64,000 nucleotides of DNA from Actinomycetes bacterium (GCA_029782025.1 JAKOVR010000211.1:1-64000), one strand, 5' to 3'. Positions 35,536-44,839 are shown, counted from the first letter of the stretch. The notes: generated by a model not told the origin, from the sequence alone. Translations and numbers: made by a program.

Positions 35536-36977
35536 GCGTCGCGCTGGCCGAAGCCCTGCGCGGCGCCCCGGTCCACCGCACGGTGGGCGACGGCTCGGTG
35601 CGCATCGCCGACGTGACCCACGACTCGCGGGCCGTCCCCGCGGCCTCGCTCTTCTGCTGCCTCCGGGGGGCCACGGCCGATGGCCACGCCCACGCCCAGG
35701 CCGCGGTCGATGCCGGGGCGGTGGCCCTCCTCGTCGACCACGAGGTCGAGGTCGACCCCCCGGTGCCCCAGGCCGTGGCCGCCGACACCCGGGTCGCCAT
35801 GGCCCCGATCGCCGCCGCCGTGCACGGGCACCCGTCCGCCGCCCTCGGCGTGGTCGGGGTCACCGGCACCAACGGCAAGACCACCACCACAGCGCTGCTC
35901 GGTGCGGCGTTGACCCGCCTCGGGGTGCAGAGCGCCGTCCTCGGCACCCTGAGCGGCGCCCGCACCACCCCCGAGGCCCCCGACCTCCAGCGCTGGCTCG
36001 CCGGCCAGCGCGACGCGGGCGTGGCGGCGGTGGCCATGGAGGTGTCGAGCCACGCCCTCGTCCAGCACCGGGTCGACGCCACCCGCTTCGCCGTGGCCGT
36101 GTTCACCAACCTGACCCCCGACCACCTCGACTACCACGGCACGATGGAGGCCTACTTCGAAGCCAAGGCCCTCCTGTTCACCCCGGCGTTCACCGGGCAC
36201 GCCGTGGTCAACGTCGACGATCCGTGGGGCCGGCGGCTGGCCGACCGCCTCGCCGGCGGTCCCGTCGCCGTGCACCCCTACGGGGCGGGTTCGGTGGCCC
36301 ACGTCGTCGTGGGCGGCGCCCGGTGCTCCTTCGAGTGGCGCGGCGCGCCGGTGGAGCTCCCGATCGGCGGCCGCTTCAACGTGGCCAACGCCGTCGCCGC
36401 GGCCGAGGCGCTGGTGGTGCTCGGGCACGAGCCCGGAGCGGTCGCCGCCGCCCTCAGCGGGCCGGTCACCGTGCCGGGCCGGTTCGAACCGGTCGACGCC
36501 GGGCAGCCCTTCGCCGTCGTCGTCGACTACGCCCACACCCCCGACGGGCTCGAGCAGGTGCTCCGGTCCGCCGGCGAGGTCACGGGGGAGGGGGGCCTCG
36601 TGCGGGTGGTGTTCGGCTGTGGCGGCGACCGCGACCGGGCCAAGCGTCCCCTGATGGGCGCGGCGGCGGCGCGGCTGGCCGATCACGTGGTACTCACGGC
36701 CGACAACTCGCGGTCGGAGCCCACGGCCGAGATCATCGCCGCCATCGAGGCCGGCGTGGCCGCCGTCGACCACCCGCGGGCGGCGCGGATCGACGTCGAG
36801 CCCGACCGCGCCGCCGCCATCGCCGTCGCGGTGCGGGCGGCCCGACCGGGCGACGTGGTCGTCCTGGCCGGCAAGGGCCACGAGACGACCCAGACCATCG
36901 GCGCCGTCGTCACCGAGTTCGACGACCGCGAGGTGGCGCGTTCAGCCCTGGCCGACCTGGGAGGCTGGGGCCCGTGA
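35532..36977 (+). CDS. murE: UDP-MurNAc-tripeptide synthetase (Mur ligase E)
   Basis: A 481-residue Mur ligase adding the third residue, probably meso-diaminopimelate, to UDP-MurNAc-L-Ala-D-Glu. The ATP loop GVTGTNGKTTT, the MurE-typical EVSSHALVQHRVD (including the carbamylated-Lys region further on) and the ligand-selecting motif at 391-396 are visible. That motif reads DNSRSE rather than the usual DNPRxE, with Arg394 kept, so DAP is still the best guess. The next gene is mraY: murF, normally between the two, is absent. Confidence 0.92.
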   Translation: MSVALAEALRGAPVHRTVGDGSVRIADVTHDSRAVPAASLFCCLRGATADGHAHAQAAVDAGAVALLVDHEVEVDPPVPQAVAADTRVAMAPIAAAVHGHPSAALGVVGVTGTNGKTTTTALLGAALTRLGVQSAVLGTLSGARTTPEAPDLQRWLAGQRDAGVAAVAMEVSSHALVQHRVDATRFAVAVFTNLTPDHLDYHGTMEAYFEAKALLFTPAFTGHAVVNVDDPWGRRLADRLAGGPVAVHPYGAGSVAHVVVGGARCSFEWRGAPVELPIGGRFNVANAVAAAEALVVLGHEPGAVAAALSGPVTVPGRFEPVDAGQPFAVVVDYAHTPDGLEQVLRSAGEVTGEGGLVRVVFGCGGDRDRAKRPLMGAAAARLADHVVLTADNSRSEPTAEIIAAIEAGVAAVDHPRAARIDVEPDRAAAIAVAVRAARPGDVVVLAGKGHETTQTIGAVVTEFDDREVARSALADLGGWGP

Positions 36978-38023
36978 TCCGCCTGCTCATCGCCGCCGCC
37001 GTGTCGCTGGCCCTCTCCCTCGTGGGGACCCGGTCGCTCATCCGGCTCCTCGTCACGCGCCGCATCGGGCAGCCGATCCACGAGGACCTCAACGAGGTCC
37101 AGCAGGAGAAGGCGGGCACCCCCACGATGGGCGGGGTGGCCATCGTCGTGTCCGCCCTCGTGGCCTACGTGGCCAGCGATCTGCTGCTCAAGCCGAGCGA
37201 CGGCAGCGTGTTCACCCGCAGCGGCATCTTCACGATCCTCGCGGTGCTCGGTGCCGGGATCGTCGGGCTGGTCGACGACTGGATCAAGGTCACCCAGGAG
37301 CGCAACCTCGGGCTCACCAAGCGCACGAAGACCCTGGGGCTGCTCGTCGTCGCCGTGGGCTGGTCCGTCGCCATGGTGCTCGGCACGCTGCAGCACACCA
37401 CGCTGTCGTTCACCCGCTGGGACCTGCCGGGCTGGGACCTGGGGAAGGTGGGCTGGGCGGTGTTCGCCGTGCTGCTCATCTACGCCACCACCAACGCCGT
37501 CAACCTGGCCGACGGGATGGACGGCCTCGCCGCCGGCACCGCCATCCTCGCCTTCGCCGCCTTTGCCCTGATCGGGTTCTGGGCCTTCCGCCATCCCGAC
37601 GTGTACGGCACCCCCCACGCCCTCGACCTGTCGATCGTGGCCGTCGCCATGCTCGGCGGGTGCACCGGCTTCCTGTGGTGGAACGCCGCGCCGGCGCGGA
37701 TCTTCATGGGCGACACCGGGGCGCTGGCCATCGGCGCCGGCCTCGCCTGTCTCGCCCTCTCGCTCAACGCCCAGTGGCTGCTCGTGATCGTCGGCGGCGT
37801 GTTCGTGATGGAGACGGCCTCGGTGATGATCCAGGTCACCAGCTTCCGGCTCTTCGGGGGGCGCCGGGTGTTCCGCATGGCGCCGATCCACCACCACTTC
37901 GAGCTGGCGGGTTGGCCCGAGACCACCGTGGTGATCCGCATGTGGATCATGGCCGGGCTCCTCAGCGTGTTCGGGGTCGGCATCTTCTACTCGGACTTCC
38001 TCGCCACGGGCGGCGCCCTCTGA
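36974..38023 (+). CDS. mraY: phospho-N-acetylmuramoyl-pentapeptide transferase
   Basis: A 349-residue polytopic enzyme making lipid I from UDP-MurNAc-pentapeptide and undecaprenyl phosphate. Signature segments: EKAGTPTMGG, the catalytic LVDDWIKV, NAVNLADGMDGLA, FMGDTGALAIG and the MraY-specific APIHHHFE near the C-terminus. About ten membrane helices are apparent. The GTG start overlaps the murE stop (GTGA). Its substrate needs MurF activity, which is not encoded nearby. Confidence 0.95.
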   Translation: MIRLLIAAAVSLALSLVGTRSLIRLLVTRRIGQPIHEDLNEVQQEKAGTPTMGGVAIVVSALVAYVASDLLLKPSDGSVFTRSGIFTILAVLGAGIVGLVDDWIKVTQERNLGLTKRTKTLGLLVVAVGWSVAMVLGTLQHTTLSFTRWDLPGWDLGKVGWAVFAVLLIYATTNAVNLADGMDGLAAGTAILAFAAFALIGFWAFRHPDVYGTPHALDLSIVAVAMLGGCTGFLWWNAAPARIFMGDTGALAIGAGLACLALSLNAQWLLVIVGGVFVMETASVMIQVTSFRLFGGRRVFRMAPIHHHFELAGWPETTVVIRMWIMAGLLSVFGVGIFYSDFLATGGAL

Positions 38024-38024
38024 C

Positions 38025-39386
38025 ATGCCGCGTTCGCTGCCCCTCGAACGCCCGCTGGTGATCGGGTTCGGCTTGGCCGGCCGGGCCGTCGTCCGGGCCC
38101 TGATCGCCCGTGGCGGGGTCGATCCGGCGTCGCTGACCGTGATCGACGACAAGGGCGGCGACGCCATGGCGTCGGCCGTCCGCGACCTCGGGGCCCGGTT
38201 CCTCGGTCCGGCCGATGCGCACGGCATCGACGCCGTGGTCGCCGCCGCCAGCGCGGTGTTCCCCAGCCCGGGCATCCCCGACGACCACCCCGTCATGGTG
38301 GCGGCCGAGCGGACGGGCGTCCCGGTCTTCGGCGAGTTCGACCTCGTCGACGCGTGGGACGACCGCCCGCTGGTGGTCATCACCGGCACCGACGGCAAGA
38401 CCACGGTCACGACGATGGTCACCGAGATGCTCCGGGCCTCGGGGCGCGCCGTCGTGGCCGCCGGCAACAACGAGCTGCCGTTGGTCGACGCCATCGCCGA
38501 TCCGACCGTCGAGGTGTTCGTGGTGGAGGCGTCGTCGTTCCGCCTCGGGCACACGGCGACGTTCCGCCCCACGGTCGGGACCTGGCTCAACTTCGCCCCC
38601 GACCACATCGACAACCACCTCACCCTCGACCGCTACGAGGCGGCCAAGGCCAAGTTGTTCGGCTTCGTGCCGCCCGAGGGCACGGCGGTGGTCAACGCCG
38701 ACGACCCGGTGGTGGCGCGCCACACCCCGGCCCACTGCCGCGTGCTCCGGTTCTCCACCGCCCCGGGCACCGACGCCGCGTACCGGGTCGAGGACGGCAC
38801 CCTCGTCGGCGGGGCCGACGTCCTCGTCGGGGTCGACGAGCTGGCCCGGTCCCTGCCCCACGACATCGCCAACGCTCTCGCCGCCGCGGCCACGGCGCGG
38901 GCGGGCGGCGCCGGTCTCGACGCGGTGCGGGCCGTCCTGGCCTCGTTCCGCGGCCTGCCCCATCGCGTCCAGCAGGTCGCCGCCGCCGGGGGCGTGACGT
39001 GGTTCGACGACTCGAAGGCCACCACCCCCCACGCCGCGCTCACCGCCATCCGCGGGTTCGACTCGGTCGTGCTCATCGCCGGCGGCTCGGACAAGGGCGC
39101 CGACCTGTCGGTCCTGACCGAGGCCGCCGACCACCTCCGCGCCGTGATCACGATCGGTGTCACCGGTCCGGCCATCGCCGCCGCGTTCGACGGGGTGCGA
39201 CCGACCCATCCCGCAACCGACATGGTGCACGCGGTCAGAATTGCCCGAACGATCGCGGGCCCCGGCGACACCGTGCTCCTGTCGCCGGCGTGTGCATCGT
39301 TCGACATGTTCGACAACTACGCCCACCGCGGTGACACGTTCGCCGCCGCCGTACGAGAGGCCCTGGCCGAGGAGGGACCGAGGTGA
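38025..39386 (+). CDS. murD: UDP-MurNAc-L-alanine:D-glutamate ligase
   Basis: A 453-residue Mur ligase adding D-Glu. The N-terminal Rossmann motif GFGLAGRAV, the SPGIPDDHP segment of MurD, the central ATP domain, NFAPDHIDNH and the C-terminal FDDSKATTPHA and LSPACASFDMF signatures are all present. The ATP loop reads GTDGKTT rather than the usual GTNGKS/T, an Asn-to-Asp change next to the phosphate site. One base separates it from the mraY stop. Confidence 0.93.
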   Translation: MPRSLPLERPLVIGFGLAGRAVVRALIARGGVDPASLTVIDDKGGDAMASAVRDLGARFLGPADAHGIDAVVAAASAVFPSPGIPDDHPVMVAAERTGVPVFGEFDLVDAWDDRPLVVITGTDGKTTVTTMVTEMLRASGRAVVAAGNNELPLVDAIADPTVEVFVVEASSFRLGHTATFRPTVGTWLNFAPDHIDNHLTLDRYEAAKAKLFGFVPPEGTAVVNADDPVVARHTPAHCRVLRFSTAPGTDAAYRVEDGTLVGGADVLVGVDELARSLPHDIANALAAAATARAGGAGLDAVRAVLASFRGLPHRVQQVAAAGGVTWFDDSKATTPHAALTAIRGFDSVVLIAGGSDKGADLSVLTEAADHLRAVITIGVTGPAIAAAFDGVRPTHPATDMVHAVRIARTIAGPGDTVLLSPACASFDMFDNYAHRGDTFAAAVREALAEEGPR

Positions 39387-40549
39387 GAACGACCGCCGCG
39401 CCGACCGCGCCGCTCCGCACCATCGCGAGCCGCCGCGCCGAGATCCGCCAGCCCCCGGGCCGGCGGTCGCGCAGCTTCGTCGCCCTCCTGGCCCTGATCG
39501 GCGTGCTCAACGCCGTGGGCCTCACCATGATCCTGTCGGCCTCGTCGGTCACGGCCATGGCCGAGACCGGCTCGCCGTGGTACCAGGTGGTGCGGCAGGC
39601 GCTGTGGCTGGTGGCCGGCATGATCGGTCTCGTGGTGGCCCTGCGCATCGACTACCGGTCGTGGCGGCGCTGGTCCGGCCACTTCTACGTGGTGGCGGTC
39701 CTGCTGCTCCTCGCCCTCTTCATCCCCGGCGTGGGCCGGCGGGTCAACGGCGCCCGCCGCTGGATCGGTGCCGGCCCCGTCCAGATCCAGCCCTCGGAGA
39801 TCGCCAAGCTGGCGCTGCTCCTGGCCGTGGCCGACCTCCTCGCCCGCCGGTCCCACAAGATGGGCGACACCCGGATCACCTTCCGGCCGGTGCTCGTGCT
39901 CTTCGCCGTCGTCGCCGCCCTCGTCATGCTCCAGCCCAACCTGGGCACCACGATCCTCATCTTCGCCATCGTGGTGGTCATGCTCTTCGTGGCCGGCACG
40001 CCCGGCATCTACCTCTGGCTGCTGGCCGGGGCCGGCGTCGCCGCCGCGCTCGTCCTCACCGTGCTGGCCCCGTACCGCGTCGCCCGCATGACCTGCTTCG
40101 CCGACCCGTGGGCCGACCCCCTCGATTGCGGCTACCAGCCCATCCAGAGCCAGGTGGCGCTCAACAACGGGGGGCCGACCGGCACCGGCTTCGGGCAGGG
40201 TCGGGCCAAGTACGGCTTCCTCCCCGAGGCCGACACCGACTTCATCTTCTCCGTGATCGGGGAGGAGACGGGCTTCATCGGGGGGGTCACGGTGATCGCG
40301 CTGTTCATCGGGATCGGCGCCATCGCCGTGAAGGTGGCGTTGCACGCGCCCGACCGCTTCGGGTTGCTCGTGGCCATCGGCATCGCGACGTGGATCCTCT
40401 TCCAGGCCTTCGTGAACATCGGCGTCGCCGTGGGCATCCTGCCCAACACCGGCGTCCCGTTGCCCTTCGTGTCGGCCGGAGGGTCGTCGCTGCTCATCAC
40501 CATGGTGGCGTCGGGCATCTTGTTGAACATCGCCCGGCACACCCCGTGA
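39383..40549 (+). CDS. ftsW: septal peptidoglycan polymerase FtsW (SEDS family)
   Basis: A 388-residue SEDS glycosyltransferase with about ten membrane helices. Hallmarks: NGARRWIGAGPVQIQPSEIAKLALLL, LQPNLGTTILIF, the extracytoplasmic loop with SQVALNNGGPTGTGFGQG (catalytic Asp/Lys region nearby), FLPEADTDFIFSVIGEETGFIG, and GVPLPFVSAGGSSL. It polymerises lipid II at the septum with FtsI. GTG start overlapping the murD stop. The N-terminal 30 residues are basic and cytoplasmic. Confidence 0.93.
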   Translation: MRTTAAPTAPLRTIASRRAEIRQPPGRRSRSFVALLALIGVLNAVGLTMILSASSVTAMAETGSPWYQVVRQALWLVAGMIGLVVALRIDYRSWRRWSGHFYVVAVLLLLALFIPGVGRRVNGARRWIGAGPVQIQPSEIAKLALLLAVADLLARRSHKMGDTRITFRPVLVLFAVVAALVMLQPNLGTTILIFAIVVVMLFVAGTPGIYLWLLAGAGVAAALVLTVLAPYRVARMTCFADPWADPLDCGYQPIQSQVALNNGGPTGTGFGQGRAKYGFLPEADTDFIFSVIGEETGFIGGVTVIALFIGIGAIAVKVALHAPDRFGLLVAIGIATWILFQAFVNIGVAVGILPNTGVPLPFVSAGGSSLLITMVASGILLNIARHTP

Positions 40550-41694
40550 CCGGCGCGGCCTCCGTCCCCTGCTTCGCGCTGATCGCCGGGGGCGGGACGG
40601 CAGGGCACGTGTCGCCGGGGCTGGCCATCGCCCGGGCCCTCGTGGCCCGGGGGCACGATCCGGCCGAGATCCGCTGGGTGGGCAGCGCCCGGGGGCTCGA
40701 GGCGCGGCTGGTGCCCGACGCCGGCTTCCACCTCGACGGGCTCGGGGGGCGGGGCGTGCAGCGGTCGCTGGCGCCCAAGGCGGTGGTGGCCAACGTCGCC
40801 GCCCTGGTCGGGCTGGCCGGTGCGCTGCTCCGGGCCGTGGGCCTGGTGCGCCGGTACCGGCCGGCGGTCGTGCTCGTGCTCGGCGGCTACGCCAGCGCGC
40901 CCTGCGTCGCCGCCGCCGTCCTCCTCCGGGTGCCGATGGTCGTCACCGAACAGAACGCCCGGGCCGGGCTGGCCAACCGCATCGCCGCCCGCTTCGCCCG
41001 GGCGGCGGCGGTGCCCTTCGAGGGCACGGACCTCCCCCGGGCGGTGGTCACCGGCAACCCGGTGCGGCCCGAGATCCTGGCCGTGGACCGGGCCTCGGAG
41101 CACGACGACGCCCGGGCCGCCCTCGGGGTGCCCGAGGACGCGGTGCTCGTCGGGGTGTTCTCCGGGTCGCTCGGCAGCCAGCGCATCAACGACGCGGTGT
41201 TCGAGCTCCACCGCCGCTGGCGTGACCGCCGTGACGTGGCCATCCGGCACGTCACCGGTCGGCGCGACTTCCCGGCCCTGGCGGCGGCGCAGGCCGAGGA
41301 GCCCGCGGCCGGCGCCGAGCTCCGCTACGACCTCGTCGAGTACGAGGAGCGGATGGACCGGCTGCTCGCCGCCGCCGACGTCGTGGTCAGCCGGGCCGGC
41401 GGCAACGCCGTGTCCGAGATCGCCCAGGTCGGCGTCGGCTCGATCCTCGTCCCCCTGCCCATCGCCACCCGCGACCACCAGACCGCCAACGCCGAGGCCC
41501 TCGTCCGGGCCGGCGCCGCCATCCGGATCCCCGACGCCGAGCTCGACGCCGACCGCCTTGAGGCCGAGTTGGCGCCGCTCGTGGCCGATCGTGCCAGGCT
41601 GACCGCCATGGCCGACGCCGCCCGCACCCTTGCCCGCCCCGATGCCGCCGACCGGGTGGCCGGCCTGCTGGAGGAGCACGCCCGTGCCCGGTGA
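40546..41694 (+). CDS. murG: UDP-GlcNAc transferase producing lipid II
   Basis: A 382-residue GT-B enzyme that adds GlcNAc to lipid I. G-loop 1 LIAGGGTAGHVSPGLAIA, the VLGGYASAP loop, TEQNARAGLANR, the G-loop 3 region VFSGSLGSQRIND and the donor-site SRAGGNAVSEIAQVGVGSILVPLPIATRDHQTANA are present. The GTG start overlaps the ftsW stop; its own 3' end overlaps murC by 11 bases. It is peripheral on the inner face of the membrane. Confidence 0.94.
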   Translation: MTGAASVPCFALIAGGGTAGHVSPGLAIARALVARGHDPAEIRWVGSARGLEARLVPDAGFHLDGLGGRGVQRSLAPKAVVANVAALVGLAGALLRAVGLVRRYRPAVVLVLGGYASAPCVAAAVLLRVPMVVTEQNARAGLANRIAARFARAAAVPFEGTDLPRAVVTGNPVRPEILAVDRASEHDDARAALGVPEDAVLVGVFSGSLGSQRINDAVFELHRRWRDRRDVAIRHVTGRRDFPALAAAQAEEPAAGAELRYDLVEYEERMDRLLAAADVVVSRAGGNAVSEIAQVGVGSILVPLPIATRDHQTANAEALVRAGAAIRIPDAELDADRLEAELAPLVADRARLTAMADAARTLARPDAADRVAGLLEEHARAR

Positions 41695-43084
41695 TCCCTG
41701 GCCGGCACCGGCCTTCGATCTCGGCCGGCCCCGGTCGGTCCACGTGGTGGGAGTCGGCGGCGCCGGGATGAGCGCCATCGCCACCGTGCTGGCGGCCATG
41801 GGCCACCGGGTCAGCGGGAGCGACCTCAAGGAGTCCCGGCCGCTGGCCCGGCTGCGGGCCGCCGGCATCGAGGTGCGCATCGGGCACGCGGCCGAGAACC
41901 TGCCCGAGGGCGTCGAGGCCGTGGCCATCTCCACCGCCGTCCCCGCCTCCAACCCGGAGGTGCGCGAGGCCGAGGCGCGCGGCGTCCCCGTCCTCCGCCG
42001 GGCCGAGATCCTCGCCGCCATCGCCGCCGAGCGCCGCACGGTGGCGGTCGCCGGCACCCACGGCAAGACCACCACCTCCTCGATGCTGGCGGTGGCGCTG
42101 CTGGAGGCCGGCACCCACCCCAGCTTCATCATCGGCGGCGACGTCAACGAGATCGGCACCGGGGCGGCGTGGGGGAGCGGCGAGCTCTTCGTGGTCGAGG
42201 CCGACGAGAGCGACGGCACCTTCCTCGAACTGCCCCGCCACGCCGCCGTCGTCACCAACGTCGAGCCCGACCACATCGAGCACTACGGCGGGGTCGAGCC
42301 CCTCTTCGCCGCCTTCCGCCGGTTCCTGGCCGACACGCCGGGCCCCACCGTCGCCTGCGCCGACGACGAGCTGGCGGCCCGGTTCGCGGCCGAGGTCGGC
42401 GCCGTCACCTACGGCACGGCCGAGGGGGCGACCTACCGCATGGTCGATCTCAGCACCGCCGGCGACCGGGTCGGCTTCACCGTGGTCCGCGGCGGCGCCG
42501 AGCTGGTCCGGGTGGAGGTGCCGATGCCCGGCGCCCACAACGCCCGCAACGCCTGCGCGGCGCTGGCCATGGCCGTGGAGCTCGGCGCCGATCCTGCGGC
42601 GGCGGCGCGGGCCCTCGGCCGCTTCGCCGGGGTCGCCCGCCGGTTCGAGCACCGCGGCGAGGCCGGGGGCGTCACCTTCGTCGACGACTACGCCCACCTG
42701 CCGAGCGAGGTCCGGGCGGCGCTGGCGGCGGCGAGCGACGGCGGCTGGGGTCGGGTGGTCTGTGTGTTCCAGCCCCACCGCTACAGCCGCACCGCCGCGC
42801 TGTGGGCCGACTTCGCCGATGCCTTCGACGCCGCCGACCTGCTCGTCGTCACCGACATCTACGCCTCGGGCGAGGCGCCCCGGCCCGGGGTGTCGGGCAT
42901 GCTCGTCGCCAACGCCGTGCTCGACGCCCACCCGTGGCGCCGCCTCGCCTACCTGCCCCACCGGGCCGACCAGGTGGCGTACCTGGCGTCGGAGCTGCGT
43001 CCCGGCGATCTCTGCCTGACGCTGGGGGCCGGTGACCTGACCACGCTGCCCGACGAGCTCATCGAGGCGCTGGCCCGACGGTGA
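41684..43084 (+). CDS. murC: UDP-MurNAc:L-alanine ligase
   Basis: A 466-residue Mur ligase, first in the stem-peptide pathway. N-terminal VHVVGVGGAGMSAIA, the ATP loop VAGTHGKTTTSSML, VVEADESDGTFL, NVEPDHIEHYG and the C-terminal DDYAHLPSEV and FQPHRYSRTAAL signatures are typical of MurC. The GTG start lies inside the murG 3' end, the closest spacing that keeps the conserved N-terminus. It overlaps the murB start by one base. Confidence 0.94.
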   Translation: MPGDPWPAPAFDLGRPRSVHVVGVGGAGMSAIATVLAAMGHRVSGSDLKESRPLARLRAAGIEVRIGHAAENLPEGVEAVAISTAVPASNPEVREAEARGVPVLRRAEILAAIAAERRTVAVAGTHGKTTTSSMLAVALLEAGTHPSFIIGGDVNEIGTGAAWGSGELFVVEADESDGTFLELPRHAAVVTNVEPDHIEHYGGVEPLFAAFRRFLADTPGPTVACADDELAARFAAEVGAVTYGTAEGATYRMVDLSTAGDRVGFTVVRGGAELVRVEVPMPGAHNARNACAALAMAVELGADPAAAARALGRFAGVARRFEHRGEAGGVTFVDDYAHLPSEVRAALAAASDGGWGRVVCVFQPHRYSRTAALWADFADAFDAADLLVVTDIYASGEAPRPGVSGMLVANAVLDAHPWRRLAYLPHRADQVAYLASELRPGDLCLTLGAGDLTTLPDELIEALARR

Positions 43085-44025
43085 TGGCGAGCGACGCCGT
43101 CGCCGAGGCCGCGGCGATCCTCGGGCCGCTCGCCCAGCGGGACGTGCCCATCGGGCCGCTGACCACGTACCGGGTCGGGGGCGCGGCCGCCCTGTTCGCC
43201 CGGCTCGAGACCGACGCCGATCTCGGCGCCGTCGCCGCCGCCGTCGGCGCCACCGGCATCGCCGTGGTGGTGGTCGGCAAGGGCTCGAACCTGCTCGTGG
43301 CCGACGCCGGCTTCCCCGGGCTGGCCGTCCAGCTCGGCGACGGCTTCGCCGGCGTGCGGATCGACGGCACCACGGTCGTGGCCGGTGGGGCGGCCCCGCT
43401 CCCGGTCGTGGCCCGGCGCACGGCCGCGGCCGGGCTCACGGGGTTCGAATGGGCCGTCGGCGTCCCGGGATCGATCGGCGGTGCGGTGCGGATGAACGCC
43501 GGCGGCCACGGCTCGGACATGGCGGCCGCGCTGGTGAGGGTCCGCGTGCTCGATCTGCGCAGCGGCGAGGATGGTGCCGTGCCCGCCCAGGCTCTCGACC
43601 TGTCGTACCGCCATTCGAACCTTGCCGCCCACCACCTGGTCGTGGAGGCCGTGCTCGGGCTCCGGGCGGGCGACCGGGCCCGGGCCGAGGCCGAGATCGC
43701 CGAGATCGTGCGGTGGCGGCGGGAGCACCAGCCCGGCGGGCCCAACGCCGGCTCGGTCTTCACCAACCCCCCGGGCGATTCGGCCGGCCGGCTCATCGAC
43801 GCCGCCGGGGCCAAGGGGTTGCGCATCGGCACCGCCGAGGTGTCGCCCAAGCACGCCAACTTCATCCAGGCCGACGAGGGAGGCCGGGCCGACGACGTGC
43901 TGGCCCTGATGGCCGAGGTGCAACGCCGCGTCCGGCGCCACGCCGGCGTCCACCTGCACCCCGAGACCCGTCTCGTGGGCTACCCCGCCGACGTGCTCGA
44001 CGCCGGGCCGGGCGCGGGGGGTTGA
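43084..44025 (+). CDS. murB: UDP-N-acetylenolpyruvoylglucosamine reductase
   Basis: A 313-residue FAD enzyme that reduces UDP-GlcNAc-enolpyruvate to UDP-MurNAc with NADPH. FAD-domain motifs TTYRVGGAAALF, GKGSNLLVAD and GVPGSIGGAVRMNAGG are present; the catalytic Ser is in NAGSVFTNP and the C-terminal Glu in HPETRLVG. The usual extra Tyr loop is small, as in the shorter type. ATG (TGATG overlap with murC) is used; a GTG three bases earlier is possible. No murA is in the window. Confidence 0.92.
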   Translation: MASDAVAEAAAILGPLAQRDVPIGPLTTYRVGGAAALFARLETDADLGAVAAAVGATGIAVVVVGKGSNLLVADAGFPGLAVQLGDGFAGVRIDGTTVVAGGAAPLPVVARRTAAAGLTGFEWAVGVPGSIGGAVRMNAGGHGSDMAAALVRVRVLDLRSGEDGAVPAQALDLSYRHSNLAAHHLVVEAVLGLRAGDRARAEAEIAEIVRWRREHQPGGPNAGSVFTNPPGDSAGRLIDAAGAKGLRIGTAEVSPKHANFIQADEGGRADDVLALMAEVQRRVRRHAGVHLHPETRLVGYPADVLDAGPGAGG

Positions 44026-44026
44026 C

Positions 44027-44824
44027 GTGCCCACCCTGACCAGAGCTCCGGAGCGATCGGCCCACGACGGGCCCGATGCCACCGACCCCCGGTTCCGGGC
44101 CCGCCGCGCCTCGGTGGCGGCGGAGCGGTACCTGCGCCGGCGCCGGATCCTGCGGTCGACGCTGGCCCTGCTCACGGTGGCGGCCGTGGCGATGGCGGCC
44201 CTCCGGTCACCCCTGCTCGACATCGACGACATCACGGTCCACGGGGCCGAGCACACGTCGGCCGACGCCGTCACCCGGGCCTCCCGGCTGGTGGTCGGGC
44301 TGCCCCTGCTCGACGTCGACGAGGCCGGCGCGGCGGCGCGGCTGGCGGCGCTGCCCTGGGTGCAGGCCGCCACCGTGGAGCGCAGCTGGTGGGGTTCGGT
44401 CGACGTCCGCCTCACCGAACGCACGGCGCTCGCCCAGATCGTCGACGGCGACCGCTACCTGGTGGCCGACCGCAGCGGCCGGGTGCTGGCCGTGGCCCCG
44501 ACGGCCGACCGAGCGCTGATCACGGTGGAGGGCACCGAGGCGGCCGAGCCCGGCGGGCAGCTCGGGGTCCGCTACGCCGAGGTGGCCTCGATCGCCGCCG
44601 CCCTCGGCCCCGGCGTGCGCACCCGCGTGGTGGCCCTGCGCACCACGCCGGCCGGTCAGATCACCCTCGCGCTGCGCAGCCGGGGCACGGTCCTGTGGGG
44701 GTCGGTCGACCAGACCGACGCCAAGGTCCGGGCCCTCACCACCGTGCTCGGCCAGGTCGACCTGGCCGGGCTCTGCACGATCGACGTGCGCGTCCCGACG
44801 ACGCCGGTGGTGACCCGGTGCTGA
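44027..44824 (+). CDS. ftsQ: FtsQ/DivIB division protein
   Basis: A 265-residue bitopic protein: a basic cytoplasmic tail, one membrane helix at about 41-59, a POTRA domain (LLDIDDITVHGAEHTSADAV, GLPLLDVDEAGAAARLAALPW), and the FtsQ beta domain (VERSWWGSVDVRLTERTALA, YLVADRSGRVL). It organises FtsL, FtsI and FtsW at the septum. GTG start one base after the murB stop. It is the last gene before the ftsZ promoter and leader. Confidence 0.9.
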   Translation: MPTLTRAPERSAHDGPDATDPRFRARRASVAAERYLRRRRILRSTLALLTVAAVAMAALRSPLLDIDDITVHGAEHTSADAVTRASRLVVGLPLLDVDEAGAAARLAALPWVQAATVERSWWGSVDVRLTERTALAQIVDGDRYLVADRSGRVLAVAPTADRALITVEGTEAAEPGGQLGVRYAEVASIAAALGPGVRTRVVALRTTPAGQITLALRSRGTVLWGSVDQTDAKVRALTTVLGQVDLAGLCTIDVRVPTTPVVTRC

Positions 44825-44839
44825 CGCGTCGGAGGGTCG

